Shown here: positions 28,300 to 38,730 of the stretch, in pieces
Layout of the letters: every line of letters begins with the position of its first letter
How positions within the stretch are numbered: position 1 is the stretch's first letter
DNA from: Elusimicrobiota bacterium
GTDB taxonomy: Bacteria > Elusimicrobiota > Elusimicrobia > UBA1565 > UBA9628
DNA length: 64,000 bases
Direction of reading: 5' to 3'
Assembly (NCBI GenBank): GCA_023249645.1
Contig: JAHFCF010000002.1
Span: 62,001-126,000, forward strand
Notes under the pieces: model-generated
Told to the model about the DNA's origin: nothing
Databases searched by the model: none
Seen by the model: only the letters and a program-made list of their open reading frames with translations
Position numbers and translations under genes: made by a program

Positions 28300-29349
28300 T
28301 CAATACCTGAAACCCAGGCTCAGACGGTAGACTTCCCCGAGCGCCGCCATGGGTTCAAAGCCGAAGTCGAGGCTGAACTTCTTGTAGTTCACGCCGACAC
28401 CGATGGTCAGTCCGGAGAGGATGCCCAGATCCGTGGCCGCCAGGGTCTTGTAGCCGAGGCGGTAGGCCATGGAGACTTGCGGCGCCACGGGCGATGTGAA
28501 TTCAAAACCGATCTTGCCGTAGGGATTGCCGTAAGTGGGGACCGCGGCCTCCAACGCCGACAACAGCCGGCCCTGATCCAGATGCAGGTCGTAGGCGAGC
28601 CCCGCGTCCATCTCCGAAGGGAGATCCTCGAGGTCAGCGCCAAAGTTCTGCTTGGAACCCAGGTTGCGGAAAGCAAAGCTCATCCGCAATTCGTCCCAAT
28701 CCAGAGGCCGATAAAGCGCGCCGCCGTCCAAAGCGACAGCCGCCGATGAGCGGTCGTAGATCGTCTCATTGATGACTTTGATGGCCAAGCCTGCCATGAG
28801 ATGCCCGCTCCACGGCTCCAGCTCCCGCTCCAGGGGACGGTAGCTCTCGGCCAGCGCCCAGTTGTCCCTGAAATACTCGCGATCCGACTGGCGCGGATCC
28901 GGCCTGCCGAAATCATAGGCATAGGCCAGGGACACGGCCTCGCCGTGGGGGGAAAAAGTCCCGACTGATTGGTTGGTGTTGGTCACGGCCGTCAAGTCGT
29001 CCTGGGAGAACCGGGCCAACGACGCGGCCACGGTGCCATGCAAGAGGCTCACCGGCAAGGCATAGGCCGCGAAATCGTAGCGGAAGAAGCGCAGGAATTC
29101 CGAATGATCGTAGATGAAGTCTTGAGTCCTCAGGGCGGCCAGCCCCGCGGGATTCCAATAGATGGCCTCTGCCCCCTCGGCCACCGGGCCGAAAGCCTCT
29201 CCCATGCCCAAGGCCCGCGCTCCCGCGCCCAAGGTCAAGAACTGAGAGGCATTGCCGCCCGCATTTGAGGTGAAGGCAAAAACCCGGCCCGTCGCAGCCA
29301 GCCACAAGGCTGCGGCGAAAAAAGTCCTCGTCATCATGGACTTCTTCAC
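28300..29349 (-). CDS. PorV/PorQ family outer-membrane protein
   Basis: MMTRTFFAAALWLAATGRVFAFTSNAGGNASQFLTLGAGARALGMGEAFGPVAEGAEAIYWNPAGLAAL; C-terminal aromatic FRY. Confidence 0.85.
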   Translation of the reverse strand: MKKSMMTRTFFAAALWLAATGRVFAFTSNAGGNASQFLTLGAGARALGMGEAFGPVAEGAEAIYWNPAGLAALRTQDFIYDHSEFLRFFRYDFAAYALPVSLLHGTVAASLARFSQDDLTAVTNTNQSVGTFSPHGEAVSLAYAYDFGRPDPRQSDREYFRDNWALAESYRPLERELEPWSGHLMAGLAIKVINETIYDRSSAAVALDGGALYRPLDWDELRMSFAFRNLGSKQNFGADLEDLPSEMDAGLAYDLHLDQGRLLSALEAAVPTYGNPYGKIGFEFTSPVAPQVSMAYRLGYKTLAATDLGILSGLTIGVGVNYKKFSLDFGFEPMAALGEVYRLSLGFRY

Positions 29350-32300
29350 CGGATCACCACCACGCGCCGGGTCAGGCGCTGGCCTCCTCCCTCGATGACG
29401 ACCAGATAGGTCCCGCTGGCCACCTTGCCGCCGTGATCGTTCGCGCCGGTCCAAGTCGCCACGCCCGTGGAGTCAGCCGCGCCCCTCCAGAGCAGCTCTC
29501 CCGTGATCGTGTAAAGCTTGAGGCTCGCCGAAGCGGGGAGATTGGAGAACGTCAAGACACCGGCGTTGAAGCGGCCATCGGTCGATCCGATCTTCCATGG
29601 GATGGGGAAGATCTGAACGGAATCCAAGGCAGAGGCAGGGGTTACGAAAAACGGCGCGAAGGTGGAGAAGTGATTGGTCAAGGCGGTGAGGCGATGCAGG
29701 GTCGTGTCCACGGAAGTGGGAAGGAGCACCCATTGGGACGATTCGTCATCGTAACGCATGATCACCAGCGTCTTGGGATCCTTGCCCGCCGGCAGACTGG
29801 CCGGATCATAGTCCATGGTGATGGTGGCATTGCCGTTGGGCTGCAGACCTCCGGCCGCGATGGTCAATCCGACGCTCGAACCGACGGACGTGATGATCCC
29901 TTCATTGGAGACCGGGGGCGGCAGAAGATTCACGACGCTGGCATTGATGGTCACGGCCGTTCCGGTCGGCAACACTCCGGGCGGCGCCTGAAGGCCCACG
30001 GCCGTGAACGCCGCATAAGGCGGCGACAAACTCAAGGAGAGCGCCTGGCCGGCGAGCACCGTTGCTGAGGACAAGACCGCCGACCAGGTGACGCTTGAAC
30101 CCATGGCCAGGACATTGGACGCGTTGTTCCAGTTGAGCGCGCCCACGCGCAGGTAATAGGTCGTTCCATAGGAGAGACCGGCCACGGCGGCGGAGGTGGC
30201 GGCGGAACCACTCGTGATGCTCGAGTAAAGCACGCCGCCGAAGTCCGACGATGTGGCGAGATCCACCTGATAGCCCTCACAACTCGCGCTTTGGGGAGAC
30301 GACGGCAGGGCCACCCAATGCACGGTCATGCTGGCGTAGCTGACGGAGACGAACGGCGAGGACGCGGCGCTGGGCGGCACGGCCAAGGTCGCGCCGGCCC
30401 CCACATCGGCCAACGAAGAGTCCGGATTGGGGGGGGAGAGGCTTAAGGACTGAACGCGCAGATAGTAAGTCGTGTTGGCGGCCAAACCTGAGAAATCCGC
30501 CCACGTGTTCGCGGTCGTGGAGCTCAGAACCCCGCTGGCAAAAGCCGCGTCCGGGGAGATCTTGGACAGAAAAAGGGTCGGCGCCGGGTTGCCGTTGGCC
30601 GACCACGCCATGCGGATCGTGCTGACCGACACCGTGGAAACGACCGCGGAAAGGGCCGCGGCAGGCGCCGGAAGGGTGGCCGTGGCGAGCACGGCAGTGA
30701 AAGCCGTGTTGCCCCCGCTGAGATTCATAGCCGCCGCGCGCAGATAATAGCTGGTGTTGGACGCCAGACCTGTGAAGACAGCGGAGGTGTTGAGCGTGAC
30801 TGAGGCCTGGAAAACGAAGCTGAAGGCTGGATCCGTCGAAACCTGCGCCAGATATTGCGTCCCCGAGGAATTGTTCCCGGCGGTGAAACTGCCCGTGAAT
30901 CCCGAGGATCCCTGCCCGCTGAAGGGCTGGGCCAGCAGGCTCACCGGCAGGGCCAAGGTCGAAGTGGAGCCCACGGCCAGATAAGTCGCGCTCAGAGCTC
31001 CACCGTTGCCCACGGTCCAGACGCGGGCGTAATAGGCCTTGTTAGCGGCCAGCCCCGTGAACGACGCGGACACGCCCCGCGTGCGCGATGAGACAACGGA
31101 GGAATAGCCGGAGTCGGACGAGATCTCGGCCTGGAAGAGCGAACCTGAAGGGTCGACTCCGACGGACCACTGGACCGACATGCTGGAAGTCCAGACGGCG
31201 GAGAAAGGCGCGGCGGCCAAGGACGGTGCCACGCCCAAAGTCGAGACCGTGCTCGTGCTTGCCGGCGAGCCCAAGATATAAGCACGGAAGTAATACGTGG
31301 TGTTGGGCAAAAGGCTTGTGAATGTGGAGGAGAAGATGTCATTGCCTGTCTGCAATGCCGTCAGGGGGGCGAAGCTGGACATGGTGGAACAGTCCGCCTC
31401 ATAAGGCTGATTCGTGGGATTTCCATGGCGAGTCCAATTGAACACGACCGTCGATGAAGAGATGTTGGTGAAGGAGGCTTGTCCCGGCGCCGCGATCGCT
31501 TGAAGAGTCGCGGCCTTGCCCAGGGAGGCGAAATTCGCGCCCTGGGTCAGGTTCAGGGTGGCCAGACGGAGATAATAGGTGGTATTGGAGGAGAGGCCCG
31601 TGGCCACGAACTGGGAAACAGTCCGGTCCGTCGTGGTGGAATGAAAGACGATCGAGGAAAAGCCCGCGTTGACCGAGACATCGAGGATGTAGCCTTCGCA
31701 GGAAGAGGCGGCGGGAGAGGCCGGGCAGGGATTGAAGTTCACGGTCAGGCTGGTCAAGGAAGGGGTGATGGTCGGCGTGCCGACGATGGGATTGGCCAAG
31801 GTGGAGGTGGTCACGGAAACCCCGCCGGGACCCTCGCCTCCGGCATTATCGCCTTTGACGGACAGGGCATAGGTATTGTTCGCGGACAATCCTGTGCGGG
31901 TATAAGCCGTTGCGGAGACATTGGCCAAGAAAGCTGTTTGAACGATGCCGTCATAGACGTTATAGGATGTGGCGTTGGGAACGCTGCTCCAAGTCCAGGT
32001 GATGGAGCTGGTCCCGAGAGTCGCTGCGGCGAATCCGGAGGGCGCGACGATGGGGATGTCGAAGGCGTTGATCAGCGCGGTTCCCTTAAATGAGCCCCAC
32101 CCCGTGACATTGTCATAGCCCGCCCCAGCGCTATAGTGCCCGTTGCTGCCGCTGGTGACGTCGTTGAAGACGCTGGCATAGGAAGCGCCTTTGCCCAGAC
32201 TGTAAAAGGTGGGATTGGCGAATCCCACAGTCGGAGATCCGCCGACGGCGAGCTGCTCATTGAGAAGGGCGGTCCAGGACGCCCAAAGGGGCGCCGCCGC

Positions 32301-33770
32301 GCTGGTCCCTCCATACAGGTACCAGGCTCCACCGACATAAATGCCATAACCCGTGTTGGGGTCTGAATCGAGCGCCACGTCAGGGACGTTGCGCATCGTG
32401 GCTGAGGTCCCGACGCCGCTTTGCCAGCTCGGACGCCCCCAGAAGGCGCTCACACCGCCTCCGGTGGCTTCACAGGTTCCCGGCGATACGCATGAGGTAT
32501 CCCAAACCGTCTCCGCGGGAGACGAGATCGTCCCTGAAAGTGTGGTCCCACCCACGCCCGTCACATAAGGCTGGGAAGCGGGGTCGCTGACGCTGAGCGT
32601 GGAGCGGTCAGCGTAGGAGCCATTATCTCCGGCGGCCGCATAAAATGTCTGCCCCTGGGCCGCCATCTGGGCGAAGATCACGCTCTCCGCCGTCAGCATG
32701 GCCTGGCCTATATCCGTCTCATCGAGTCCCCAGGAGGTGCTCACGACCTTGGCCGTATTCTCGGATGCTATTTGCGCGAGGATGTCATAGTTGTTCTGAA
32801 CCGAATTGGCAGACGTATAAGCCAAGATATGCGCAGCGCCGGGAGCCAAAGCCATGGCCAATTCGATATCCAAGGCCACCTCTCCCATATCCGGGTCCGT
32901 ATCCGGCGTGCTCAAATCGCAGGACACACCGTTGCAGAAGTTCGACACTCCGTCCACGCTGACGAAGGTCACGGGCGTGCTCAAGCCATAGCGGCTCCGA
33001 TAAGCCTGGATATCATTGAGGCTGTAGCCATCCAGCTCCACCAGGGCGATAGTCTGGCCGGAGCCGGTGAGCGCCGTGGAACCCAAGCCATAGATGGATT
33101 TGATGTCTGCCGGAGCCAAGGTGCCTCCGGGGCCGGTCCCCGTAAATTGCGGAAGAGCCTGTCCTGCGCCTGGGACCAAGGAGCCGGATCGGATGGGCGA
33201 GGGATGGGCTCTGAGGCGGGAATGATAAATGCCGCGGGCGTTCGAAAGCCCGGCGACCGCGCCCAGGTGCTCGGCCAAGGCTGCGGGGATCGTCGGCTCG
33301 GCCTCATGCGCGTGGAAAACCTGGCCGTCGACATGCCGATAGCGGTTCAACCGGACCTCAAAAGCTTTTTCGACCCGGCTCGCGGAGCCGTGGACTTTGA
33401 TGACCAGGCTGTGCGGCTCATCCCCGTTGTCCACACTCAACCCGTGCGCCTGGGCGAAATCCTTCAGTCTCCGGCGCTTCTCCGCCAAGCCGCACTTCCG
33501 GGCGAATTCCTCTGGACTCAGATAATGCCGGCCGGCCGCAGAGGTGGACTGATAGATCTGCGCCAGCGTCTGATCCAATAGCTTCTGGTCCAGACGCACC
33601 AGGAAACTCAGCCGGATGTCTTCATCGGGGGAGACTCTGCCTAGCGGGGAAGAGCTTCTGATCTGCGGGGCGACATGCCCGTGCATAGCCACGCGCGTCT
33701 CGCCAGAGGCCGGCGATGCCAGCAGGAATCCAGACAGTAAAATGCCAAGAAAGGCTCTTGTTGTCCTCAT
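29346..33770 (-). CDS. Secreted sedolisin (S53) peptidase with propeptide, about seven FN3-like repeats and FlgD/T9SS-like C-terminal domain
   Basis: Pro-kumamolisin region (SAAGRHYLSPEEFARKCG...), GEVALDIELAMALAPGA (Glu/Asp), YGGTSAAAPLWASWTALLN (Ser); repeated 'TGLxxNTTYYLRxxxLN' units; C-term FNAGVLTFSNLPASASLKLYTITGELLWRG...ASGTYLVVIEGGGQRLTRRVVVIR. Confidence 0.9.
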   Translation of the reverse strand: MRTTRAFLGILLSGFLLASPASGETRVAMHGHVAPQIRSSSPLGRVSPDEDIRLSFLVRLDQKLLDQTLAQIYQSTSAAGRHYLSPEEFARKCGLAEKRRRLKDFAQAHGLSVDNGDEPHSLVIKVHGSASRVEKAFEVRLNRYRHVDGQVFHAHEAEPTIPAALAEHLGAVAGLSNARGIYHSRLRAHPSPIRSGSLVPGAGQALPQFTGTGPGGTLAPADIKSIYGLGSTALTGSGQTIALVELDGYSLNDIQAYRSRYGLSTPVTFVSVDGVSNFCNGVSCDLSTPDTDPDMGEVALDIELAMALAPGAAHILAYTSANSVQNNYDILAQIASENTAKVVSTSWGLDETDIGQAMLTAESVIFAQMAAQGQTFYAAAGDNGSYADRSTLSVSDPASQPYVTGVGGTTLSGTISSPAETVWDTSCVSPGTCEATGGGVSAFWGRPSWQSGVGTSATMRNVPDVALDSDPNTGYGIYVGGAWYLYGGTSAAAPLWASWTALLNEQLAVGGSPTVGFANPTFYSLGKGASYASVFNDVTSGSNGHYSAGAGYDNVTGWGSFKGTALINAFDIPIVAPSGFAAATLGTSSITWTWSSVPNATSYNVYDGIVQTAFLANVSATAYTRTGLSANNTYALSVKGDNAGGEGPGGVSVTTSTLANPIVGTPTITPSLTSLTVNFNPCPASPAASSCEGYILDVSVNAGFSSIVFHSTTTDRTVSQFVATGLSSNTTYYLRLATLNLTQGANFASLGKAATLQAIAAPGQASFTNISSSTVVFNWTRHGNPTNQPYEADCSTMSSFAPLTALQTGNDIFSSTFTSLLPNTTYYFRAYILGSPASTSTVSTLGVAPSLAAAPFSAVWTSSMSVQWSVGVDPSGSLFQAEISSDSGYSSVVSSRTRGVSASFTGLAANKAYYARVWTVGNGGALSATYLAVGSTSTLALPVSLLAQPFSGQGSSGFTGSFTAGNNSSGTQYLAQVSTDPAFSFVFQASVTLNTSAVFTGLASNTSYYLRAAAMNLSGGNTAFTAVLATATLPAPAAALSAVVSTVSVSTIRMAWSANGNPAPTLFLSKISPDAAFASGVLSSTTANTWADFSGLAANTTYYLRVQSLSLSPPNPDSSLADVGAGATLAVPPSAASSPFVSVSYASMTVHWVALPSSPQSASCEGYQVDLATSSDFGGVLYSSITSGSAATSAAVAGLSYGTTYYLRVGALNWNNASNVLAMGSSVTWSAVLSSATVLAGQALSLSLSPPYAAFTAVGLQAPPGVLPTGTAVTINASVVNLLPPPVSNEGIITSVGSSVGLTIAAGGLQPNGNATITMDYDPASLPAGKDPKTLVIMRYDDESSQWVLLPTSVDTTLHRLTALTNHFSTFAPFFVTPASALDSVQIFPIPWKIGSTDGRFNAGVLTFSNLPASASLKLYTITGELLWRGAADSTGVATWTGANDHGGKVASGTYLVVIEGGGQRLTRRVVVIR

Positions 33771-33868
33771 GGAAGCAGTAGAAACTCTATATTAAGAAAG
33801 TTTAAGGCACAGAGAGGAGAAAGTCATGACGAAACTGTTAAAAAAATTGAGAATTACTAAGGGGCTTT

Positions 33869-34543
33869 TTAATCGACTTTGGAGCCCTCGGCCGCGATGA
33901 GGCCCAAGTCGATGCCCTTGACCACGGCCTCGGTGCGGTTGCTGACCCCGAGCTTCTGGAAGATACTGTTGAGATGGTTCTTGATCGTCTTGACGCTGGA
34001 GGCCAGGGTCTTGGCGATCTCCTTGTTGGACAATCCATGACCCAGGAAGGACATGATCTTGATCTCCGTCTTGGTCAAGGCCACGATCGAGGCCTCGGCC
34101 GAGGTCGTGCCCATCTGGCGCAGACCGTCGATGAGTTTGCTCATGACCGGCTGGGGGATCATCAGGCCCTGGTTGGCGAAGGTCTTCAAAGCATTGACCA
34201 GCTCGGAGGCGGGCAGCATCTTCGAGAGATAGCCGTTGGCCCCGGCCTGGATGGCCTCCATGACGTGCGCCTCGTCCTCGTAGGAGGAGAGGATGAGCAC
34301 GTTGGTCTGCGGGCAATCGCGGTGGATCTGGCGAGTGGCCTCGATGCCGTCCATGTGGGGAAGCTTGATGTCGAGGAGGATGACGTTGGGCTTGAGCTTC
34401 TTGACCAGCCGCAGAGCCTCGACGCCGTCCTTGGCCTCTCCCACGACCTCCAGGATCCTCTCGTTTTCCAGAAGGTCCTTGATGCCTTCCCGGAAAAGGG
34501 TCTGGTCGTCGGCGATCACTACGGAAATCTTCTTTTTGGCCAT
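33869..34543 (-). CDS. NarL/LuxR-type response regulator
   Basis: ISVVIADDQTLFREGIKDLLEN...ILLDIKLPHMDGIEATRQI...LTKTEIKIMSFLGHGLSNKEIAKTLASSVKTIKNHLNSIFQKLGVSNRTEAV. Confidence 0.95.
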   Translation of the reverse strand: MAKKKISVVIADDQTLFREGIKDLLENERILEVVGEAKDGVEALRLVKKLKPNVILLDIKLPHMDGIEATRQIHRDCPQTNVLILSSYEDEAHVMEAIQAGANGYLSKMLPASELVNALKTFANQGLMIPQPVMSKLIDGLRQMGTTSAEASIVALTKTEIKIMSFLGHGLSNKEIAKTLASSVKTIKNHLNSIFQKLGVSNRTEAVVKGIDLGLIAAEGSKVD

Positions 34544-34588
34544 CAGGAAACCTCCTCGGTTTTGGAGATTATAGTATAATAAACACGC

Positions 34589-34661
34589 GGCGCGGTAGCT
34601 CAGGGGTTAGAGCGGGCGTTTCATAAGCGTCAGGTCGGAGGTTCGAGACCTCCCCGCGCCA
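34589..34661 (+). tRNA. tRNA-Met (anticodon CAT)
   Basis: GGCGCGGTAGCTCAGGGGTTAGAGCGGGCGTTTCATAAGCGTCAGGTCGGAGGTTCGAGACCTCCCCGCGCCA; loop TTCATAA. Confidence 0.88.
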
Positions 34662-34724
34662 CGATTTGACACTCAGGTCCTTATTTCATTAGATAGTCGT
34701 CATCCCAGTTACCGAGGAGGGCTC

Positions 34725-34907
34725 ATGGCAGAAACTCTGGTGGTCGTCAGCAAGGTCAAGAAGGTCGTGAAGGAAGCCGGTTTCAGGACAGGCGGCGACT
34801 ACATCGAAGCCCTTTCCGGGAAGATCACCGCCCTGGTCAGCGCCTCCATCGAGAAGGTCAAGGCTCAAGGCGGCAAGAAGACCCTCGGCGCCGAAGACCT
34901 GATCTAA
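34725..34907 (+). CDS. Short histone-fold protein (bacterial histone-like)
   Basis: 60 aa: MAETLVVVSKVKKVVKEAGFRTGGDYIEALSGKITALVSASIEKVKAQGGKKTLGAEDLI; short alpha1, long alpha2, 'KKTL..EDL' loop 2/alpha3. Confidence 0.75.
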   Translation: MAETLVVVSKVKKVVKEAGFRTGGDYIEALSGKITALVSASIEKVKAQGGKKTLGAEDLI

Positions 34908-34953
34908 ACATCTCTCAAGAGACCCGAAGCCTTGCACCGGGCCTTGAAGGCCC

Positions 34954-35307
34954 ATGAGCGCCCTGGTCGTCGTCTTTCTCTTCGTCCTCGTCGGCATCGC
35001 CTTCGGCGTCGGCGCTCTGGTGGCGGCTTGGCTTTTACGGCCAAGTCTCCCCTATGAGCGCAAGCTCTCGACCTACGAGTGCGGCATCACTCCCGTAGGA
35101 ACGCCTGAAGTCAAGCTCAACATCCGCTTCTACGTCTTCGCCCTGCTCTTCGTCATCTTCGACGTGGAGATCCTCTACGTGTATCCGTGGGCGGTCACGG
35201 CCCGACAGATCGGACCCGCGGCCCTCGCGGAGATGGCGATCTTTTTGGCCATCCTCTTTTTAGGTCTGCTCTATGCCTGGCGCAAGGGAGCCCTGGTGTG
35301 GGAATGA
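34954..35307 (+). CDS. nuoA: NADH-quinone oxidoreductase subunit A
   Basis: [48 protein letters not shown]. Confidence 0.95.
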   Translation: MSALVVVFLFVLVGIAFGVGALVAAWLLRPSLPYERKLSTYECGITPVGTPEVKLNIRFYVFALLFVIFDVEILYVYPWAVTARQIGPAALAEMAIFLAILFLGLLYAWRKGALVWE

Positions 35308-35855
35308 TCCTGGACAAGTACCCGGCCGTGCTCCAGGCGGTTCCCGGCGGAAAGATCCTCCTCACCACCACGGACGATTTCATCAACCTGGGACGCAAAT
35401 ACTCGATCTGGCCCCTCACCTTCGGCCTGGCCTGCTGCGCCATCGAGATGATGGCGGCCTATGCCTCCCGGTTCGATTTCGACCGCCTGGGCGTCATCCC
35501 CAGGCCCAGCCCCCGACAGGCCGATCTGATGATCATCGCGGGGACCTTCGTCAAGAAGATGGCCGCGCCCGTGCGCGAGATCTACCACCAGATGCCCGAG
35601 CCGCGCTTCGTCATCGCCATGGGCAGCTGCGCCAACTGCGGCGGGCCGTTCCACGACGCCTATTCCGTGGTCAAGGGCGTGGACAAGGTCATCCCCGTGG
35701 ACGTCTACATCCCCGGCTGCCCGCCCCGGCCCGAGGCCCTCATCTACGGGGTCATGGAACTGCAGAAGAAGATCATGCGCATGAAGCTGGCCAAAGGCGG
35801 CGGCGCGACCCTGCAGGCTGAGAAAGGAAGCCGTGACCCGGCGGGCGGAGCGTGA
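35304..35855 (+). CDS. nuoB: NADH-quinone oxidoreductase subunit B
   Basis: [19 protein letters not shown]...[53 protein letters not shown] at 35304. Confidence 0.96.
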   Translation: MILDKYPAVLQAVPGGKILLTTTDDFINLGRKYSIWPLTFGLACCAIEMMAAYASRFDFDRLGVIPRPSPRQADLMIIAGTFVKKMAAPVREIYHQMPEPRFVIAMGSCANCGGPFHDAYSVVKGVDKVIPVDVYIPGCPPRPEALIYGVMELQKKIMRMKLAKGGGATLQAEKGSRDPAGGA

Positions 35856-35856
35856 G

Positions 35857-36429
35857 ATGACCCGCGAAAAAGTCCTCTCGGACATCCTTGCCCAAGTCCC
35901 TGGCGCTTCGGCCGCCGCGGCGCCGGTCAAGGACTACCCCACGGTGCGCCTCTCCCAGCCGTCGGACCTCCCGACCGCGGCGCGATTGCTCAAGGACGAG
36001 CTGGGCTTCGATTATCTGGAGATGGTCACGGCCGTGGATTGGCTGGGGCCGACCAAGACGGAAGGCTTCCTCCCAGCCGTCACGCCCATCCCCTTTGCCG
36101 CCAAGGCGCCGGCGCTCCCCGTCACGCCGGCTGCCGGGCCTGACATCGCCTACCGTCCGGTCCTGGACCTGCTTTGGTCCTTTGGCAATCTCAAGACGCA
36201 TCTCAAGGTCTTCCTGCGGCTGGAGGTCTCTCGAGAGAAGCCCGAGGTTCCCAGCCTCACGGGACTCTTCCCGGCCGCGGACTGGCAGGAACGCGAGACC
36301 TTCGATCTCTTCGGCGTGCGCTTCAGCGGCCATCCCAATCTGACCAAGATCCTCACCCCGGATTTCCTCCAGGGCCATCCTCTGCTCAAGGACTATGTCC
36401 ATCAACCCGATGAATTCGACGCCGATTAG
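35857..36429 (+). CDS. nuoC: NADH-quinone oxidoreductase subunit C
   Basis: [50 protein letters not shown]. Confidence 0.93.
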   Translation: MTREKVLSDILAQVPGASAAAAPVKDYPTVRLSQPSDLPTAARLLKDELGFDYLEMVTAVDWLGPTKTEGFLPAVTPIPFAAKAPALPVTPAAGPDIAYRPVLDLLWSFGNLKTHLKVFLRLEVSREKPEVPSLTGLFPAADWQERETFDLFGVRFSGHPNLTKILTPDFLQGHPLLKDYVHQPDEFDAD

Positions 36430-37540
36430 ATCAGAGACGTCGGGATTGAAGACCGACACGCTCTTCCTCAACATGGGCCCGCAGCACCCATCCACCCACG
36501 GGGTCCTGCGCCTGGGGCTGACCATCTCCGGCGAGGTCATCGTCGAGGCCATGCCGGACATCGGCTATCTGCACCGCGGCGTGGAAAAACTCCTGGAGAC
36601 CCGCACCTACGCGCAGGGCGTGGTGCTGGCCGACCGCCTGGACTACTGCTCGGCCATGTCCAATGACCTGGCCTTCTGCCTAAGCGTCGAGAAACTTCTC
36701 GGCGCGCAGGTCCCAAAACGCGCCCAGGTCCTGCGGGTCATCATGGCCGAGCTCAACCGCATCGCCAGCCACCTCATCTTCTTCGGCACCTACGGCATCG
36801 ACATCGGCGCCTTCACGCCTTTCCTCTACGCCTTCCGGGAGCGCGAGATGGTCCTGGACCTCTTCGAGATGTGCTGCGGGGCTCGGCTCACCTACAACTA
36901 CATCCGACCGGGCGGCGTGGCCTCGGATATCAACGCCGACTGGATCGCCCGATGCCGCGAGTTCCTCGATTTCTTCAAGCCCCGCTTAGACGAATATGAC
37001 ACCCTGCTCTCTTTCAACCCCATCTTCCTCGTCCGCACCCAGACGGTTGGAATCATCACCCCGAAGACCGCCGTGGCGTGGGGGCTCTCCGGCCCCAACC
37101 TGCGCGCCTCGGGCGTGAACTACGACGTGCGCCAGGCCGAGCCCTACTGCGGCTACGAGCAGTATGACTTCACCGTGGCCCTGGGAAAGACCGGCTCCTG
37201 CTGGGACCGCTATTTCTGCCGGGTGGTCGAGATGCGCCAGTCCGTCCGCATCGTCGAGCAGGCTCTGTCCCGGCTTGCCTCCGGCGAGATCATGGCCAAG
37301 CTGCCCAAGGTCCTGCGGCTGCCGGCCGGGGAAGCCTACTCCCATATCGAGGCCTCGCGGGGAGACCTGGGCGTTTACATCGTCTCGGACGGCGGACTGG
37401 CCCCCTACCGACTCCATTTCCGCGCGCCCTGCTTCATCAATCTGGCCATCCTGCAGGAGATCCTTGTCGGCAAGAAGGTGGCCGACGTCATCGCGGTCCT
37501 GGGCTCCCTCGACATCGTCCTGGGCGAGGTGGATCGATGA
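36410..37540 (+). CDS. nuoD: NADH-quinone oxidoreductase subunit D
   Basis: [46 protein letters not shown]. Start 36410 or 36395. Confidence 0.96.
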   Translation: MNSTPIRSETSGLKTDTLFLNMGPQHPSTHGVLRLGLTISGEVIVEAMPDIGYLHRGVEKLLETRTYAQGVVLADRLDYCSAMSNDLAFCLSVEKLLGAQVPKRAQVLRVIMAELNRIASHLIFFGTYGIDIGAFTPFLYAFREREMVLDLFEMCCGARLTYNYIRPGGVASDINADWIARCREFLDFFKPRLDEYDTLLSFNPIFLVRTQTVGIITPKTAVAWGLSGPNLRASGVNYDVRQAEPYCGYEQYDFTVALGKTGSCWDRYFCRVVEMRQSVRIVEQALSRLASGEIMAKLPKVLRLPAGEAYSHIEASRGDLGVYIVSDGGLAPYRLHFRAPCFINLAILQEILVGKKVADVIAVLGSLDIVLGEVDR

Positions 37541-38730
37541 TGCCGCGCTCCTGGCCCACGGAGGTCTGGAAGGATCCGTGGTCTCTGCCGCGCTACCGCG
37601 CAGGCGCCCTTTGGCTGGGAGGTATCCTTTTCGGCATCGTCCTCATCAGTGCTGTCGTGGGAGAACTCTGCGTCTGGGGGGAAAAACTCTTCGCGTTCCT
37701 CAGCCATCTAGGATTGTCTGTCGTTGTTGTTGACTGGATATGGGTCCTGGTCAAGCTCGGCTGCGTCATAGGCCTCATCGTTGCCAACGGCCTCTGGGCC
37801 GTCTGGTGGGAGCGCAAGATCTCGGCCCACATGCAATCGCGCCTGGGGCCCATGTACGCGGGAGGCTTCCATGGCTGGGCCCAGACCATCCTCGACACCG
37901 TCAAACTTCTATTAAAGGAAGACATCACGCCGGCCTCGGCCGACAAGGTCCTGCACGCCCTCGCACCCGTCGTGGCGATCGCGCCCTGCGTCATCGCCTT
38001 CGCCCCGGTGCTCTTCGGCAAGGAACTCGCCGCGGCCAAGCTTGACATCGGAGTCCTCTACATCTTCGCCTTCGCCGGGATCTCGGTCATCGGCATCGTC
38101 ATGGCCGGCTGGGCTTCGGGGAACAAGTACTCCCTGCTGGGAGGGCTGCGCGCCGCGGCACAGATCGTCAGCTATGAACTGCCCCGCGGATTCTCGGTCG
38201 TGCCCATCATCATGTTCGCCGGTTCCCTGGACCTCGCGGTCATCGACCAGGCGCAGGCCGGCTACTGGTTCGGATTCTTCCCGCGCTGGTTCATCTTCTA
38301 CCCCGTCGCGGGCCAGCTCTCCTTCCTGTTCTTCCTCATCGCCTCCGTGGCCGAGACCAACCGCACGCCCTTCGACATCCCGGAGGCCGAATCCGAACTC
38401 GTGGCCGGCTTCCACACGGAGTTCTCCGGCATGAAATGGTCGCTCTTCTTTTTGACCGAGTACGGCTATGTGATGCTGGCGAGTTTCCTCTTGGCCGTCT
38501 TCTTCTTCGGCGGCGGCGCGGCACCCCTGCCCTTCCTGCGGTTCATCCCGAGCTGGATCTGGATGATGGGCAAGGCCATGCTCATGATGTTCGTCTTCTT
38601 GTGGTTCCGGTGGACCTTCCCGCGTCTGCGCGTGGACCAGCTCATGGAGTTCAACTGGAAGTTCCTTCTGCCGTGGTGCTTTGTCAACATCGCCGTGGCG
38701 GGACTCATCCTGGCCTGGGGGATGCGGTGA
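37537..38730 (+). CDS. nuoH: NADH-quinone oxidoreductase subunit H
   Basis: WWERKISAHMQSRLGPMYAGGFHGWAQTILDTVKLLLKED...AETNRTPFDIPEAESELVAGFHTEFSGMKW. Confidence 0.96.
   Translation: MMPRSWPTEVWKDPWSLPRYRAGALWLGGILFGIVLISAVVGELCVWGEKLFAFLSHLGLSVVVVDWIWVLVKLGCVIGLIVANGLWAVWWERKISAHMQSRLGPMYAGGFHGWAQTILDTVKLLLKEDITPASADKVLHALAPVVAIAPCVIAFAPVLFGKELAAAKLDIGVLYIFAFAGISVIGIVMAGWASGNKYSLLGGLRAAAQIVSYELPRGFSVVPIIMFAGSLDLAVIDQAQAGYWFGFFPRWFIFYPVAGQLSFLFFLIASVAETNRTPFDIPEAESELVAGFHTEFSGMKWSLFFLTEYGYVMLASFLLAVFFFGGGAAPLPFLRFIPSWIWMMGKAMLMMFVFLWFRWTFPRLRVDQLMEFNWKFLLPWCFVNIAVAGLILAWGMR

Noticed and set aside
29346-33770. FN3-like repeats as DNA tandem repeats
   Set aside because: Similarity is at protein level only; no DNA-level tandem repetition was apparent.
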